From NCBI GenBank assembly GCA_025331565.1, contig JAFREQ010000039.1, positions 2,666,001 through 2,730,000 of the forward strand: a DNA stretch of 64,000 nt. Reading direction: 5' to 3'. Within the stretch, counting starts at the first letter, position 1. Each line of letters begins with the position of its first letter. Shown here in pieces: positions 1-11,600 of the stretch. The notes beneath the pieces were generated by a model that saw only the letters and a list, made by a program, of their open reading frames with translations, had not been told where the DNA came from and searched no databases. Source of the DNA: Holacanthus passer (taxonomy: Eukaryota > Chordata > Actinopteri > Pomacanthidae). Position numbers and translations under genes: made by a program.

Positions 1-1100
1 GCATGCAAAGTAGCTTCCACTGAGCTCCTATGATAATTTACCAGCATGGGTAACACAGTAAACAGTCTGAAAACGTGTACACTGTTAAGTCCGCTTTGCC
101 CTGCTCTTATTACAGACAATAACAGCAAACCCACAGCGGTCTGTGGGCTTATGGGAAATGGCAGTCATTAAAGGTGGCGGTTTTGAATGGGTCTTTCTTA
201 CTCCTGGAACAGAACCCAGAGATTTTGGTTTCAACTCAGAATGCAGAGATAATTGTCTGGTTTAGAGGCCTGAATTTTAATAAAGTGAATTAATTTTTTT
301 TTCTCTTATCCGATTGGAATTCAAACCCATACCACTGGTAGCATGTATATCACAACACAGCCCTATCTTATTTTGTGTGTGTGAGTATGGGCACATACAG
401 CTGAGCAAACAGGGCAAGTGTCAGTTAGTCCTGGATTAAAGGAAAAACTCAGCCAAAACAGAAAGAACAAAGTTTGAGAGCAGAAAGCTAATTCTACATT
501 CACAATAAGGGTGAATGTAGAAAACTGTGCACTCACAGTTAACACACACAGCTGGGACAGAACAAGTTGAGCCAATCTAAATGCATTCTGGGAAATGGAG
601 GAAATAACTGCCTAATTACAAACCGTCATTGAAACAAATACTCCAAAACATGGATGATGGATTCCTTAAGGGTGGTTGGAAAATTTTTGAACTGGGACAC
701 CTTGGCGAACTCCATCCACTGATGAAAACCATTTGATGCGGAAAAAAAGTTCCGGAACAACCACTAAATGGACCCTGAGGTGAGAATGTTTTGGTAACTC
801 CAAAACTGCATATAATGGAAAGGATGTGGGGAAATTAAGTTTATATTTTTGCTTACAAGCATAACTCCAGTTTCACAGAAGTTGGTTTAGATCATCTGGT
901 GAAGATGTTGCCTCGTTTACAACCTGTCTGATCGTCTGAGTTCCCAGAGCTCTATAATTAATTTGGTACAGTCTTATCATAGCTGATAGGAATGATGGCT
1001 AAAGTTACAAATATAAGACCAACGTTATAGTAAACTGGAATTTGTCTTGTTATGAACAGTGGAGTGAACAGTAGACAGGAAAAGATTAGAGGATCACACT

Positions 1101-1148
1101 GTGTGTGTGTGTGTGTGTGTGTGGGTGTGTGTGTGTGTGTGTGTGTGT
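1101..1148. repeat. (GT)n microsatellite
   Basis: A run of GT dinucleotides interrupted once by GGG. A short poly-G run follows near 1183. The long open frames read across it on both strands (VCVCV / HTHTH) are artefacts of the repeat. Confidence 0.95.
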
Positions 1149-1416
1149 AAATACATGTGTAAGTGGATTCAGCATATCAGAGGGGGGGGGGCAGCATATC
1201 TGTGCAGTCGGCGGAGCTCCAGCTGTGGTGTGCTTTGAGGCAGAAGTGAGTGGAGGTGTGAATGCACAGCCAGGTGCTGCCCTCATCTCACCCTAACACC
1301 CTCGCTCAGCCCACTTCCTCCCCATTAATTAGAACCTGTGGGGGTGAAGGGGGAGGGTGATGGTGGAGGTGGCGGGGGTAATGGAAGGTGTGTGTATGTG
1401 GGGGTTGTGAAACAGG

Positions 1417-2272
1417 GGCCATATTCACAGAAACTTCCTAACTTGCAGATCTTAACTGTTTAGTAACCATGATAATTAGTGTTAGGACCTGATTTAGGAA
1501 AACATCATTACAGATGAACAGTTCCTAAGTCAATGTTCCTATAATAACTTCCAAAACTCTTAGATAAACTCTTCTAACTTCAGCATAACTGTTAAGCTTT
1601 CCTAACTGCAATTATTCCTCCAGGTAGTGTTATCTAACCTGTTTAATCCCTCCACTGTTCTTTATTGTTTCACACAACCAACAAAATGTCAACAGGCAGA
1701 ACTTATTCACTGAGAGGTTTATGGCAGATCCACAAGACAAGAGAGCTGCCTGCTTCCTATCACCTGTCAGTGTACTTACTTTCTTTTTGACAGCATCGAC
1801 TCTCTGTTGGATGCTGGAGTTCCTGTTATGGTGGAGCCTGTGTCTGCTATCTTAACCCCCCCCCCCAAAAAAGAATATCTTTTCTTTTCTCTACAGATGT
1901 TACCAACACCTCTCAACTCATCTGTCTTGGAGTTAGTTGCCCGTTGTTGTTATTCCTTTAATTTTTTTGTATGTTTCACTGTACATTTCAGAAAAGAAAA
2001 AAGAGAAAAATCAATGGTTACAAAGTTCTTTAGCTCAGTGAGATGAGAAAAGTAGCGTTGGTTGCTAGGAAACAAACATAAAAGTTGATAAGTGGTGTTG
2101 GATTGAGTATTGAGTATTTCCTAACTTGAGATAAAATAGGATGAAGCAAAATGAGACTGGATTCCTAAAGTTAGTTAGGATTTACTTCTGCGATACCAAA
2201 TCGGAAAAATCGAATTTTAGACACTTCCTATTCCTTCCTTAAGACTTATGCTAGGAAGTTTCTCTAGCTGTG
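1417..2272. mobile_element. Non-autonomous DNA transposon with terminal inverted repeats
   Basis: The left end carries AGAAACTTCCTA at 1429-1440, followed by ACTTGCAGATCTTAA. The right end read on the minus strand gives AGAAACTTCCTA from 2263 downward, followed by GCATAAGTCTTAAGG. The termini are therefore imperfect inverted repeats of about 28 bp, enclosing roughly 850 bp. No long open frame is present, so the copy is non-autonomous or decayed. Superfamily is not assigned. The 'ATATTCACA' opening resembles Harbinger-type fish elements from memory, which is inference only. Confidence 0.6.
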
Positions 2273-2620
2273 TGAAGCATGGAAAGAAGAGCTTGAAGAA
2301 GAGAGAGAAGTTTAAATCCTGCCTTACATTCAAACCTCTCCACACCTGGTCAATCGGTGCACAACATGAGCATGATTATCAGATTGTCTATTTTGGTGGG
2401 TTTGGAATGCAGAATCCACCACCAGAAAGGCAGTTTCAGACACTGTTAGATAATCCTGACTTCAATCTAGCAGCAAAAAGCAAACTTGTCATGTAGATTG
2501 GCCCTGAATGTGTGTTCACTTGTACCTGGATCAGCCAAGATCCATTTTAGGTACTAAGTGTTAATTAGGTAGCGACAGGAAGTGAGTGAGGAAGTATGAT
2601 GAAGTCGAAAGGCCACTCAC

Positions 2621-5600
2621 CCTCGCACTGCTTGCCATCTCCCTTGTAGCCCGGCTTGCAGATGCAGTTGTAGGACTTGGGCGTGTTCTGGCAGAGGGCG
2701 TCGATGTGGCAGTCGTCCGAACCCTCTGAGCACTCGTCTGCATCTGCACAAACATCAAAAATCAATACCCAATTAGACCTGAGTCCCAGAGGATTCAACA
2801 AGCCCTGATGTTGGGTATGACTATGGATGCACCGTTCTCACATGCCGGATCAGTTTCAGCCAATAAAGAACTTGCCACTAAATTATTAGTACCTCATGTG
2901 TACATAAAAGTGAATACAGTAAGCTCTGTGCAGTGAGGCATCCATCTTCAGAAATTTGGAAAAGAAGGCACTGGTATTAGATTGGCACTTAACAGCACGT
3001 AGTTGAGGTATCAGACTTGGTGAAAGGAGAAATAAAGTTGGATTGCTGCATCCCGATGGTCCATAGTGCGCTTTTAAAATCACAGTTTATATGTTGTTTA
3101 ATTGATGTCACATCACAGGAATTGAATGTATAGCAGTTAAAATCACAGAACACCGGGTGCCAACCAAAGAGTACTTTAAGACAACAGGTCTGCACTCTCT
3201 ATTTACTACTTTTTACTACTATGTTTTAGACCCACATTAGGATGAAATGATGGCTGTTTAATCTTCTGCGACATACAAAGTGACACTAATTAAGGCGTGA
3301 GGCATGAGTCTACATGAGTGGTTCCTACCCTAGAGGTATGGCCCGCCCAAGTGGTTGCTAGATATATCTGACAGGTCGCAAGAAGATTACTAGGATAAAA
3401 AAACAGAAAGCCACATTTATCCAACACAAAATTAAAAGGTTATGTATATATATCAAACATTCCTGTAATCTTTGCTTTTCCCCTTGGGAATTATGGGATA
3501 GTTTGATCTCTACAGACATTTCCATTTTTCAAATAAAACAGGGAAAAACATTCTTGACCTGGTCATAACCCACCGACATATGTAACCAGTGCCGGTGGAT
3601 CACAGTAGACGCTGCATTGTTTGCTTGTCATCAGGAGTACAATCATGAAAATTGGTTCATATTATCTTGAGAAAATTACCCTGATGATGTCATCAAGATC
3701 ATTTCATCTTGGGCTTGTAAGGTACAAATTTGAAAAGAAAGCCTGTGTTGTGTGGTCTCAAAAGATGTGGGCAGCTAAGGCTGGGTTATGTGTAAAACTA
3801 GTTACAATGTGCCACTCAACTATGTCTGAGGGCAAAAGTGTTGGCAATGCTCAGAAACTGGGTGAAAAGCCTTCTCTTAATACACACAAGTACTATGTTG
3901 AAGTGTACTGAATCCTGGCAGGGGGGTCTAATGAAAGCCACTATTGCGTTGCACTGTGGAAAAGTTATTATCCAGCTTTTTGGAACTTAACCATTGTGTA
4001 AGTTGACTTATCCATCACAGTCCCCCAACTTTAAGGGAGCGTGCCCCTTCACAAGCCAAAGAGGTTGGGAATCTCTAACCTAAACATATTTTTCCACCTG
4101 CACTTTTAAAGTAATGCAAACTCATTCGGCTTTAACATGTCTGATTTTGCATTTTTTTCAAAATCAATCAAATCCCAGGACATCCTTCTCAAATGTGCCA
4201 CATAAATTATAAACCATTTTGGTGTGACAGTAAGAGAGAGCTCTAAAGTCAAGGTGCAGCCCCAGAGAACACAGAGAGAACAGAGGGTTTAATGGCTCCC
4301 AAATTGATCAGGTTATTGACAGAGGAGCCAGTCACATCTGGGCCCGAATCCCAGGGTGGAGGGCCAACTCATTACACACACAGACAGAGGGAGGGGGAGA
4401 CCCAGAGACAGACACAGAGATGTTTTGGTTTTTCTTGTCATATCTATCGCTCAGCAGTCCTCATCACCGCAGAGCTCCCCTGCTTGTCCTCTGCTTCCAC
4501 TGGAGTATAAATAGCCTGCATTGAAGCTGGCCAAGCTGCTTCAGCCCCTGCTCTCTGTCTGGCCCCCCGCCTGTCTCAGTTGTATTAAGACAATAAATAA
4601 ACGATAAAATGGATTTTACAATAAATATTGTTTTCTCTTATAAAGTTTTATTAGAGCCAAAGTGAAGAGAGAGTGTGAGAGCAAAAGCAGCAAAAAGTTC
4701 AAGCCTGATCCTCTTCTGTTCAGCCTCTCTGCTCCTCCTGCAGTGTCCTGTATAAACCTGAGAGCTCCTGGTTTGGACAAAGCCCTGCCGGCTCACTGTC
4801 TCAATATTGACTCCTCACCCATTCACAGTGGTGGGAGGCTGAACAATGTGCTGCTGCCCAGTCGATAGTGGGCCCCTGCTGCCTGCCTGCCTCCCTGCCT
4901 GCTCCTCCTGGGACCGGGACCTCCTGCCACCTCCACCCCCTCTCAACCCACATTTACATACACACAGCCTCCACCTCACTCCTCCTCCTCCTCCTCCTCC
5001 TCCACCTCCGGACAGGCCACCAAAGCCGGAGACAAGGTGCTCTCTAGCAGCTCCAAAACCAGCTTCAGTAAATCATTTGCACCATTTCCAGAGTGGGGTG
5101 AAATATTTAAACAGGCAGCTCCCTCACTCCAAATCAAAGCAAATGAGCGCTTAACCCAGAGATCAAGCTGTGGTTTCCCACTGAAATTGACCTTTGCGCG
5201 CAGAAAACACAAGTTCCACTGAAGTCTGGTTAACCAGCTGCAGATCAGTGTGTGCATCGCCAGAAAAAAAAACTGTGATGCAGAACTGAGCTTCTACCAA
5301 GACTTTGACATTTAATACATCAAGCATGATTTACCAAAATCAAAAAATGATTCATTAAAAGACTAACAGAAAATAGGGCAAAAAAAATGTGAGTTTCACT
5401 GCCTTTAAGTGTATTTTTGCATATGAGGATGTTGTTCTAATATCACACTGGACAAAAATGCCACAAAGTATATTATAATCTAATTAGAGGAACTTGTGAT
5501 CTAAATGTCAAGTTTTTAGCAGCTTACTTTACATCTTTTTTTTAAAATCTCCAATGATGTTGTTAGAATATTCCTTTTTCACTCCATCATTCTCCCTCAA

Positions 5601-5771
5601 GCCGGTGAGACTGAAGCCAGCCAAAAGTGCCTTTCCTGGCTGACCATGAAGCAGAGACAGAGGAGAGAGAGGGCAGCTCTTACCTGCGGCTCCGACAGTC
5701 CCCATCACCCTGCAGCTGTTTATGAGGAGGAGAAACAAACAAACGTCCCGGGAAAAACAAGCGCTCCCCAT
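2621..5771 (-). CDS. scube1: SCUBE1 (signal peptide-CUB-EGF protein), first two coding exons
   Basis: Minus strand; coding exons 5771..5684 (88 nt, 29 codons plus 1 nt) and 2743..2621 (123 nt), separated by a 2.9-kb GT-AG intron in phase 1. Exon 1 begins MGSACFSRDVCLFLLLINSC, a typical signal peptide with a hydrophobic core, so the product enters the secretory pathway. Exon 2 is one calcium-binding EGF module. It opens with DADEC, has six cysteines in EGF spacing (C-x6-C-x5-C-x8-C-x1-C-x10-C), and contains QNTPKSYNC and KPGYKGDGKQC. From memory these match the first EGF of SCUBE1 better than SCUBE2 or SCUBE3. The exon is phase 1 at both ends, as usual for EGF modules. SCUBE proteins are secreted or tethered glycoproteins with about nine EGF repeats, a Cys-rich spacer and a CUB domain, and act in BMP/Hedgehog signalling. 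Those later parts lie beyond base 1. Paralogue assignment also rests on samm50 being the neighbour. Confidence 0.9.
3317..4076. mobile_element. Degenerate interspersed repeat in scube1 intron 1
   Basis: The left edge (AGTGGTTCCTACC near 3317) and the right edge (GAGGTTGGGAATCTCT near 4061) are imperfect inverted copies of each other. Both resemble the ends of a common fish repeat whose edges read as 'gtggttcccaacc' and 'aggttgggaaccac'. The edge motif recurs at 6536-6600. An unexplained 96-codon frame (3621-3911) lies inside. Boundaries are approximate. Confidence 0.4.
4978..5002. repeat. (CTC)n trinucleotide repeat
   Basis: About eight CTC/TCC units within a pyrimidine-rich stretch of scube1 intron 1. 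The poly-Pro and poly-Glu frames read through it are artefacts. Confidence 0.9.
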
Positions 5772-5893
5772 GCTGACAGACGGTGTGAGGGCTCAGCGGG
5801 GCCGTGCTGCAGGTCTGGACCGTGTGTGTGTGTATGTGTGCGTATGTGTGTGTCTCTCCGGTAGGAGAGGAGGAGGACCGCTTTTGGTTGGGA

Positions 5894-5925
<32 letters not shown>

Positions 5926-5986
5926 TAGCTCAGGAGAGAGCGGAGGCAATCTGAGCCCTCTGATTGGCTTGTTTGTGCCGGTAGAG

Positions 5987-6028
<42 letters not shown>

Positions 6029-6060
6029 GTGTGTGCGTGTGTGTTTGATAGAGATGGAGG
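5772..6060 (-). promoter_or_regulatory. scube1: Probable scube1 promoter / 5' UTR with GA and GT tracts
   Basis: This lies immediately upstream (minus-strand sense) of the scube1 start codon. It contains a GT-rich stretch (5820-5850), two long GA tracts (about 5891-5925 and 5987-6028), and an inverted CCAAT box (ATTGG at 5963-5967) between the tracts. No clear TATA box is seen. The transcription start cannot be placed. Promoter function is inferred from position and the CCAAT box. Confidence 0.5.
5888..6028. repeat. Two (GA)n microsatellites
   Basis: Near-pure GA tracts at about 5891-5925 and 5987-6028, followed by a GT tract up to about 6042 and an A-rich run near 6086-6106. On the scube1 sense strand they read as CT-rich polypyrimidine. 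Confidence 0.93.
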
Positions 6061-8022
6061 TACTCAGTGTTCCCCAAACCTAAAAAAATAAAAAAAAAAA
6101 AAAAAAGATAAATAAGTGTTCCCATATTTCATATATTTCCCTTTTTAGCCTTGTTTAAATACTTTTTATACTTCTCTTGTTTACGTTGCTTATTTACTAT
6201 TTATCTACTCTATCCTCTTTGCTGCTCTATTTCTTATCTAATCTTAATAAATGAATTCAGAAAAATAAAAACTATCATTTCATTATTAGAAACCTCTAAT
6301 GAGATTTAGCTGAACTCTGGATTTTTCCAAAGATAAAAGTGTCACCAGATTGTTTAAGGTGTAAGAAAGAAAATGAACTTAATCTTTTTTCTTACTTTCC
6401 CCTAACTTTTGCTATTTTTCTTGTTAAATATTCCTACTCCACATTTCACCTCTTCAGGTGTCTTGGAATTCTTAAACTATCTGAGAAAGAAAAACTAGGA
6501 GTAGTTTAACATGAATAAACTAGTGTCCATAACCTGTCTGTGATGTGGGGTCACAAGATTCATTTTAAAGTGTCGCAAGCCAAAGTAGTTGGGAATCACA
6601 TTTCGAGTCTTGTTTAATTAGATTATTCTGTCAAGGTCCTCATACATACTCATACTCATAGCATGGCTGTTTAAACATATAAGATTAAAAATAAATCTAA
6701 ACCCCATTGTTGGCCTAATTGTGTCCCATTAAGGACACCTAAAGGTCCAGAGACCACGGTTTGGGAACCACTTAGGCATTTCTGTATAAGAGCAATTTAG
6801 GAAGCACATGCTCAGGCAATATCAAGGAGTCTATGGAGGCTTAAGTAGAGTCATTTATTCTTCTTCAATACTATTGAGGCAATTTTCTGAATGATGGACA
6901 AAAGTTTAAGGACTGTGAAATACTGACACCTAGTGGATTGAGATCAAATGTCAAGAATGGTTTAATAACGGGGCAACTGTCTTAGAGCTTTAGACCTTCA
7001 GGGGCTCCTACAGCTACAGGTTGTTGGTGTAGCAATTCATTTGTGGTATTTTGATTTTTGGACAATTGTTTGATAAAATACACCACTTAAACACTATAAA
7101 AACAGAATGGTAAACTTGTCTCATCTTGTAGTTATTAAAATGTGGCTATTTTTAATGAATGTATTATCAACATGATTGTGCTTATATTGTGCTCAGTATT
7201 TTTCCCCTTTTTATTTGCAACAATTTAATATATTTTCTAAAAGAAAATGAGAACCAAGACAATAGAACAAGTGGGGTATACATTCTTTGGCCTACTGTCT
7301 TTCTGTTCATATAGTCCTCAAATTCCTCCAGATCCAGATATGAGAGCATCTTCATTATTTGAAGGTGGCTAGCTTTTCCCATTTCTGCCCCTTTATTTCA
7401 AAGAAAAATAACAGTTTTTCTATCAGATATAATGTATATGCCTTACAACATCAAACCCTTGTTTAAGCACTGTGCACAATCTTAAATAATAAAATTAATG
7501 AACGATCACATATTAACTGGCAGGCCTCAGGCAGGTCAGTAGTCCTGCATAGGAGGACTGGTTGATTCATGGGGCTTGTTTGGATAAATGTGCGTGAGGC
7601 CATAAGTCACTAGCAGGTTTATCCATCCTGTGTCAAAGGTCATGACCATTCATTCATTTCAAAGATAAAAAAAAAAAAAAAAAACAGTCAGAACAGTCAT
7701 AATAAATATACTGATTTAGATTGCTTGAAGTCTCTCTAAACGAGCCAACAGTAAAATAACAACAATATTTCTTGTTGCCCACCTGAGCCCGACCATGGAG
7801 CTCTGGAAAGCCTATGACGATATCAGGTTACAACTGTATTAATGACATTTCAATATGTTTCAGAGGCTACAGCTATCAAGCACACAGAGAGACAGTGCTG
7901 AAGCTGGCTGGGAAACCTCAGTCCAAACTGAGGTGCAATTTGTGTGTTTTGTCCAGATGATGCAGTTTCTGTTCAGTTCAGTAAAACTGTGAACGCACAC
8001 TCGGTGAAAAGAAGGCAAACAC
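6061..8022. other. scube1-samm50 intergenic region
   Basis: AT-rich divergent intergenic DNA without any open frame resembling an exon. It contains degenerate interspersed-repeat edges (6536-6600 with 'gccaaagtagttgggaatcac', and 6700-6775 ending 'tttgggaaccac'). It also has a CTCF-like motif at 6925-6936 (GACACCTAGTGG) and a poly-A run at about 7668-7684. Confidence 0.6.
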
Positions 8023-8102
8023 CGCCATCTACTGGAGAAGATCATTCATCGTGACTTTGGGACCGCCCCGCCCACTTCAACGCATCCTCATTTCTATCCA
8101 AT
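8023..8102 (+). promoter_or_regulatory. samm50: samm50 upstream promoter elements (CTCF-like, GC box, CCAAT box)
   Basis: Three motifs sit together: CGCCATCTACTGG (8023-8035), which fits the CTCF core in its reverse orientation; a GC/Sp1-type box CCGCCCCGCCCAC (8063-8075); and CCAAT (8098-8102). They are 570-650 bp upstream of the samm50 start codon. The transcription start is unknown, so an additional non-coding exon is possible. Confidence 0.45.
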
Positions 8103-8548
8103 CACAAAGAGAAGGCAACGTGATGGCTTTAAGACCAAGACGAGAATTGACATTATCATTTTAGTTAGTAGCTATTCTTTCTGCTTTCTGTCACTTATTT
8201 GCTTCATTGAAACCTTTAACACATTACCCGCATTGTATTATTTTTTTTTTTACAATTTCTGCAGCACGCCAGGTGTGAGCTCATATGTCCACCTATACAT
8301 TTTGTGACATCGTTTCTGGTGTGTATTGCTTAAATTGTAAGATAAAATAAATAATACAATTTTCCCGATTTCCAGCTAAAAGTTACTGAACACGTGATAG
8401 AGACCGTTTCCTACCTACCAGCTTTTACGTTGAAAACATAAAAATGTATCGTGGTTTATAACAATGGGGGGACAATGAAAGACCTTAGTTGAAGGTGACG
8501 TATATTACGAGGAGTACGTGAACGCAGCACAAGACCTCAGCAACTGTC

Positions 8549-8590
8549 ATGGCGTCTCCCTTGAAGGGGTATTGGTGCTGGAGAAAGTAG
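8549..8590 (+). other. Upstream ORF in presumed samm50 5' UTR
   Basis: ATG at 8549 in strong context (G at -3, G at +4) opens a 13-codon frame, MASPLKGYWCWRK, ending in TAG at 8588-8590. This is 80 nt before the samm50 start codon. No other ATG lies between them. It matters only if transcription starts upstream of 8549, which the sequence cannot show. Confidence 0.45.
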
Positions 8591-8670
8591 CCGCTATCAT
8601 TTGTCTGTTTTCTCCTGCATACAGAGCAGCTAACCCCGGCTGAAGAGGCTTTGAGGAGCGGATAGTTATC

Positions 8671-11600
8671 ATGGGGACTGTCCATGCTAAGGTAAACTCA
8701 GTTTCTTCCTGACAAGCTGGTGTGTCTGTGTATTTTTGCCCATGACCTCCCTGTGCAGTCAGAGCTGAAGCCTGCAGACTGAGCAGCGCTGGTACATCAT
8801 GTAACATTACACACAACCGGAGAAAGACGGATAGGAAAGAAAACTGACGCCTGAAACTGGAGTGTTTCTGGTGAATTGTGGGTGGTGAGACCATGTAACT
8901 TTGCCTTCAGCTAATTTTAATGCCCCCAATGCTGCCAATATAGGCTGGGCGGCATTTTTAAATGGAGATGTCATCATGACAAAATAGCTCGTTATAGTTA
9001 CTGTGGGGATATTTTAGTTGACCTTTTGTAGTTTTAGACTAAGAACATGACAAGATTATTATTATTATTGTTATTATTATTATTAATGTCCAAAGCAACG
9101 TTTTCAGTTCACAAAATGATTTATTTATCATTTACTCGTCTGTTATATTCTGTGCTGAGATGTTTAACTCTTTCACTACATTACAATAACCAAAAATCCC
9201 AGACGAAATATAGTCTCCTATCTCAATTTAAATATTCCTATTCATTTTATACAAACCCATTGTACTGTCATAATGAGCAAGTCAGCCCTCACCATGTGCA
9301 GTGACTTTCACTGGCTGTAGGACATCAGACACTCCTCCCACAGAGCCCCACCCATTGCCTTTACTGCTCCTTCTCTTCCTTGACAGCACTTTAAAGGTGT
9401 CATACATGCTTTTTTGTTATGTCGTGTTGATGTTATTTTCTACCCTTACCTCGCTTTATAATCTAATTCAAAACGAAATGAAATGAACTGAGAGGTTGAC
9501 TCAACTTCTCTGTGGACACACTCATTAGAATTTATTACAGGGCTGTTGTGTTTCTTTGCATGAGTTCACATAGCTGGTGTCATGTAAAAGCATTGTCCTT
9601 ATCAATGATGCAGAGTCTGGATCCTCTCCCGATGCATGGCCGAGACTTGGGAGTCAACCCTGATGACTTGGTGGAGACTCCAGAAATGGAGCAGGAGGCC
9701 AAGCAGGAGATCCTGGAAAACAAAGATGTGAGTAGAAATAGTACTTGTATCATGGTAGCTCTTGTAAAATATAAAAATATTAGGATTTTTATATATACAG
9801 TGATTGTAGTAGTTATAACAGTGACAGTAATTGATGGGGGTTACACAACAGGTTACATTCACTGTTTTTTGGGGGAGCCTAAAGGCTACTTTTTTACAGG
9901 TTACTCATTTCACAAATTTAAATTGAGGTATGATTTGCTTTGGTGGAAATATTTCTCCATGTATCTCTTGCAGCCAGACACCACATTTACTTGCAGTGGT
10001 ATCTGCATGGAAATTGCATTTATCCTTCATCCTTCTTAAACTGTTCATTTCACATATAGAATTTGCTGTAGCAGTCTTTGTGTTTCTCCCGGATATATTC
10101 AGTTTCAGTTCTGCAGGAATCTGTACTCATTATGCAGAAGAGCTGAAGAACAATATTAATACACCTTGATACAATCTTGTGATGTAGCAAAGTATATAGT
10201 CACTATAGCCACTTCTTTTTGCTAAAAAAGAGAGCAAAATTATAATTCTTCTAAACTATTTTGGAGAAAGATGCCATCCACAGTACCATTTTAATATATA
10301 CTAAATGCACAGGCATTATAGCTTAAATACATATAATATACTTAAAAGCATAGCATGTGCAAAACAGTGCATTTTTACTTGCTATCACAATGTGATGGTG
10401 ATGTGGGAGTAATCCAAGTAAAATATCTTTGATTACAGGTGGTTGTTCAACATGTCAACATCCAGGGTCTTGGAAGAACAAAAGAGGATCTGCTTGGCTA
10501 TGAGATTTCTGATGTTTTCCATGCCAAAAACCTCATTGACGTATGTATTGCTGACTGTACTGCACATTTGAGGCATGACAGCACTCTGAATTGATCAGCT
10601 GCAGGTTCTGAAAGGTTTTGAAAGTTGATGTTGATGAAGAGTCCAGTTGATGAGTGCAGAGCTCTGTTTTGGTTCCAGGTGATGAAAAAAGCTCACATTG
10701 CCAGGCAGAGGCTGCTCCGCCTGGGAATCTTCAAAGAAGTGGAGGTTCTTATCGATACGTCTGAAGGTAACTCATTCAGACCTAAAAATAGAGCCACAAC
10801 ATAATTGAATCACTTTCTATTCCCCCAAACCAAAATGTTAAAGAAAGAACATTTTCCAAAATCCAATAAAATGAATTTTAAGTAGAAGTAGTGAGACGTT
10901 TAATTTCACCTAGTCACTGCCCACAAACATGATTTATATTTTTGTTATGCTTTTGGGAAATGTCTTGCCTTGTGAATTTCCCCACTGTGGGATGAATAAA
11001 GGTATATCTTATCTTGAATTGTGACTGCATGGTGTTTTCCTGTGCATTATTGCTGTGTGCTTAGCTGACGTGATTATGCAGAAACAAATCTTCACGCTGA
11101 TTGGTTCTCCCTTCTCAGGTACAGATGCTTTGCCCAACGGTCTGGATGTAACTTTTGAGGTGACAGAGATAAAGAGGCTGACTGGAAGCTACAACACCAT
11201 GGTCGGCAACAATGAAGGAAGCATGGTGAGAGAGACACTTGCATATCATTCATGTCAGTCACATGTAACTCTGTATTAATGGCTTGCGGTGGGGCTGGAG
11301 TGCATAGGATGATGAATCTTTTTCCTGAGGTTTCTCAAGCAATAAGAAAATCCTAACTAGTAACCATATTGATCACACACAAACTAGACACATACTTTGG
11401 TTTCTGGGATATTCATTATGCCCTGAGTCGAATCGTGCAGCACAGCAGTCTCCTTGAACTATAGCAAAAATACAGATACTTTACATTTTTTCATCAGTTT
11501 GAAAGTAGCCATTGTTTAAATCAAAGAGACTGACAATAGTGGACAGGTGTGAGTCCTGATAGAAGAAATGGACACGGCAGAGGAAATACCACGGCTTTCT

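Larger units (their letters stand above)
1..2620 (-). other. scube1: scube1 intron 2 (partial, continues beyond base 1)
   Basis: This is intronic sequence downstream, in minus-strand sense, of the first EGF exon of scube1. No further EGF-type exon is visible on the minus strand here, so intron 2 is at least 2.6 kb. It holds a GT microsatellite near 1.1 kb and a short transposon-like element at about 1417-2272. I see nothing else recognisable in it. Confidence 0.7.

Noticed and set aside
1101..1148. Possible CRISPR-like or tandem array
   Set aside because: Simple GT dinucleotide repeat with no spacers; the genome is eukaryotic.
4846..5257. Proline-rich and Glu-rich frames
   Set aside because: Products of the (CTC)n repeat and pyrimidine-rich intron DNA; no splice or homology support.
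5793..6125. Overlapping frames rich in Ser-Leu or Arg-Glu
   Set aside because: These are translations of GA/CT and GT microsatellites at the scube1 promoter, not genes.
9512..10039. 175-codon plus-strand open frame
   Set aside because: It is samm50 exon 2 (9614-9727) read through its splice sites into intron sequence on both sides. The conserved part is only the exon.
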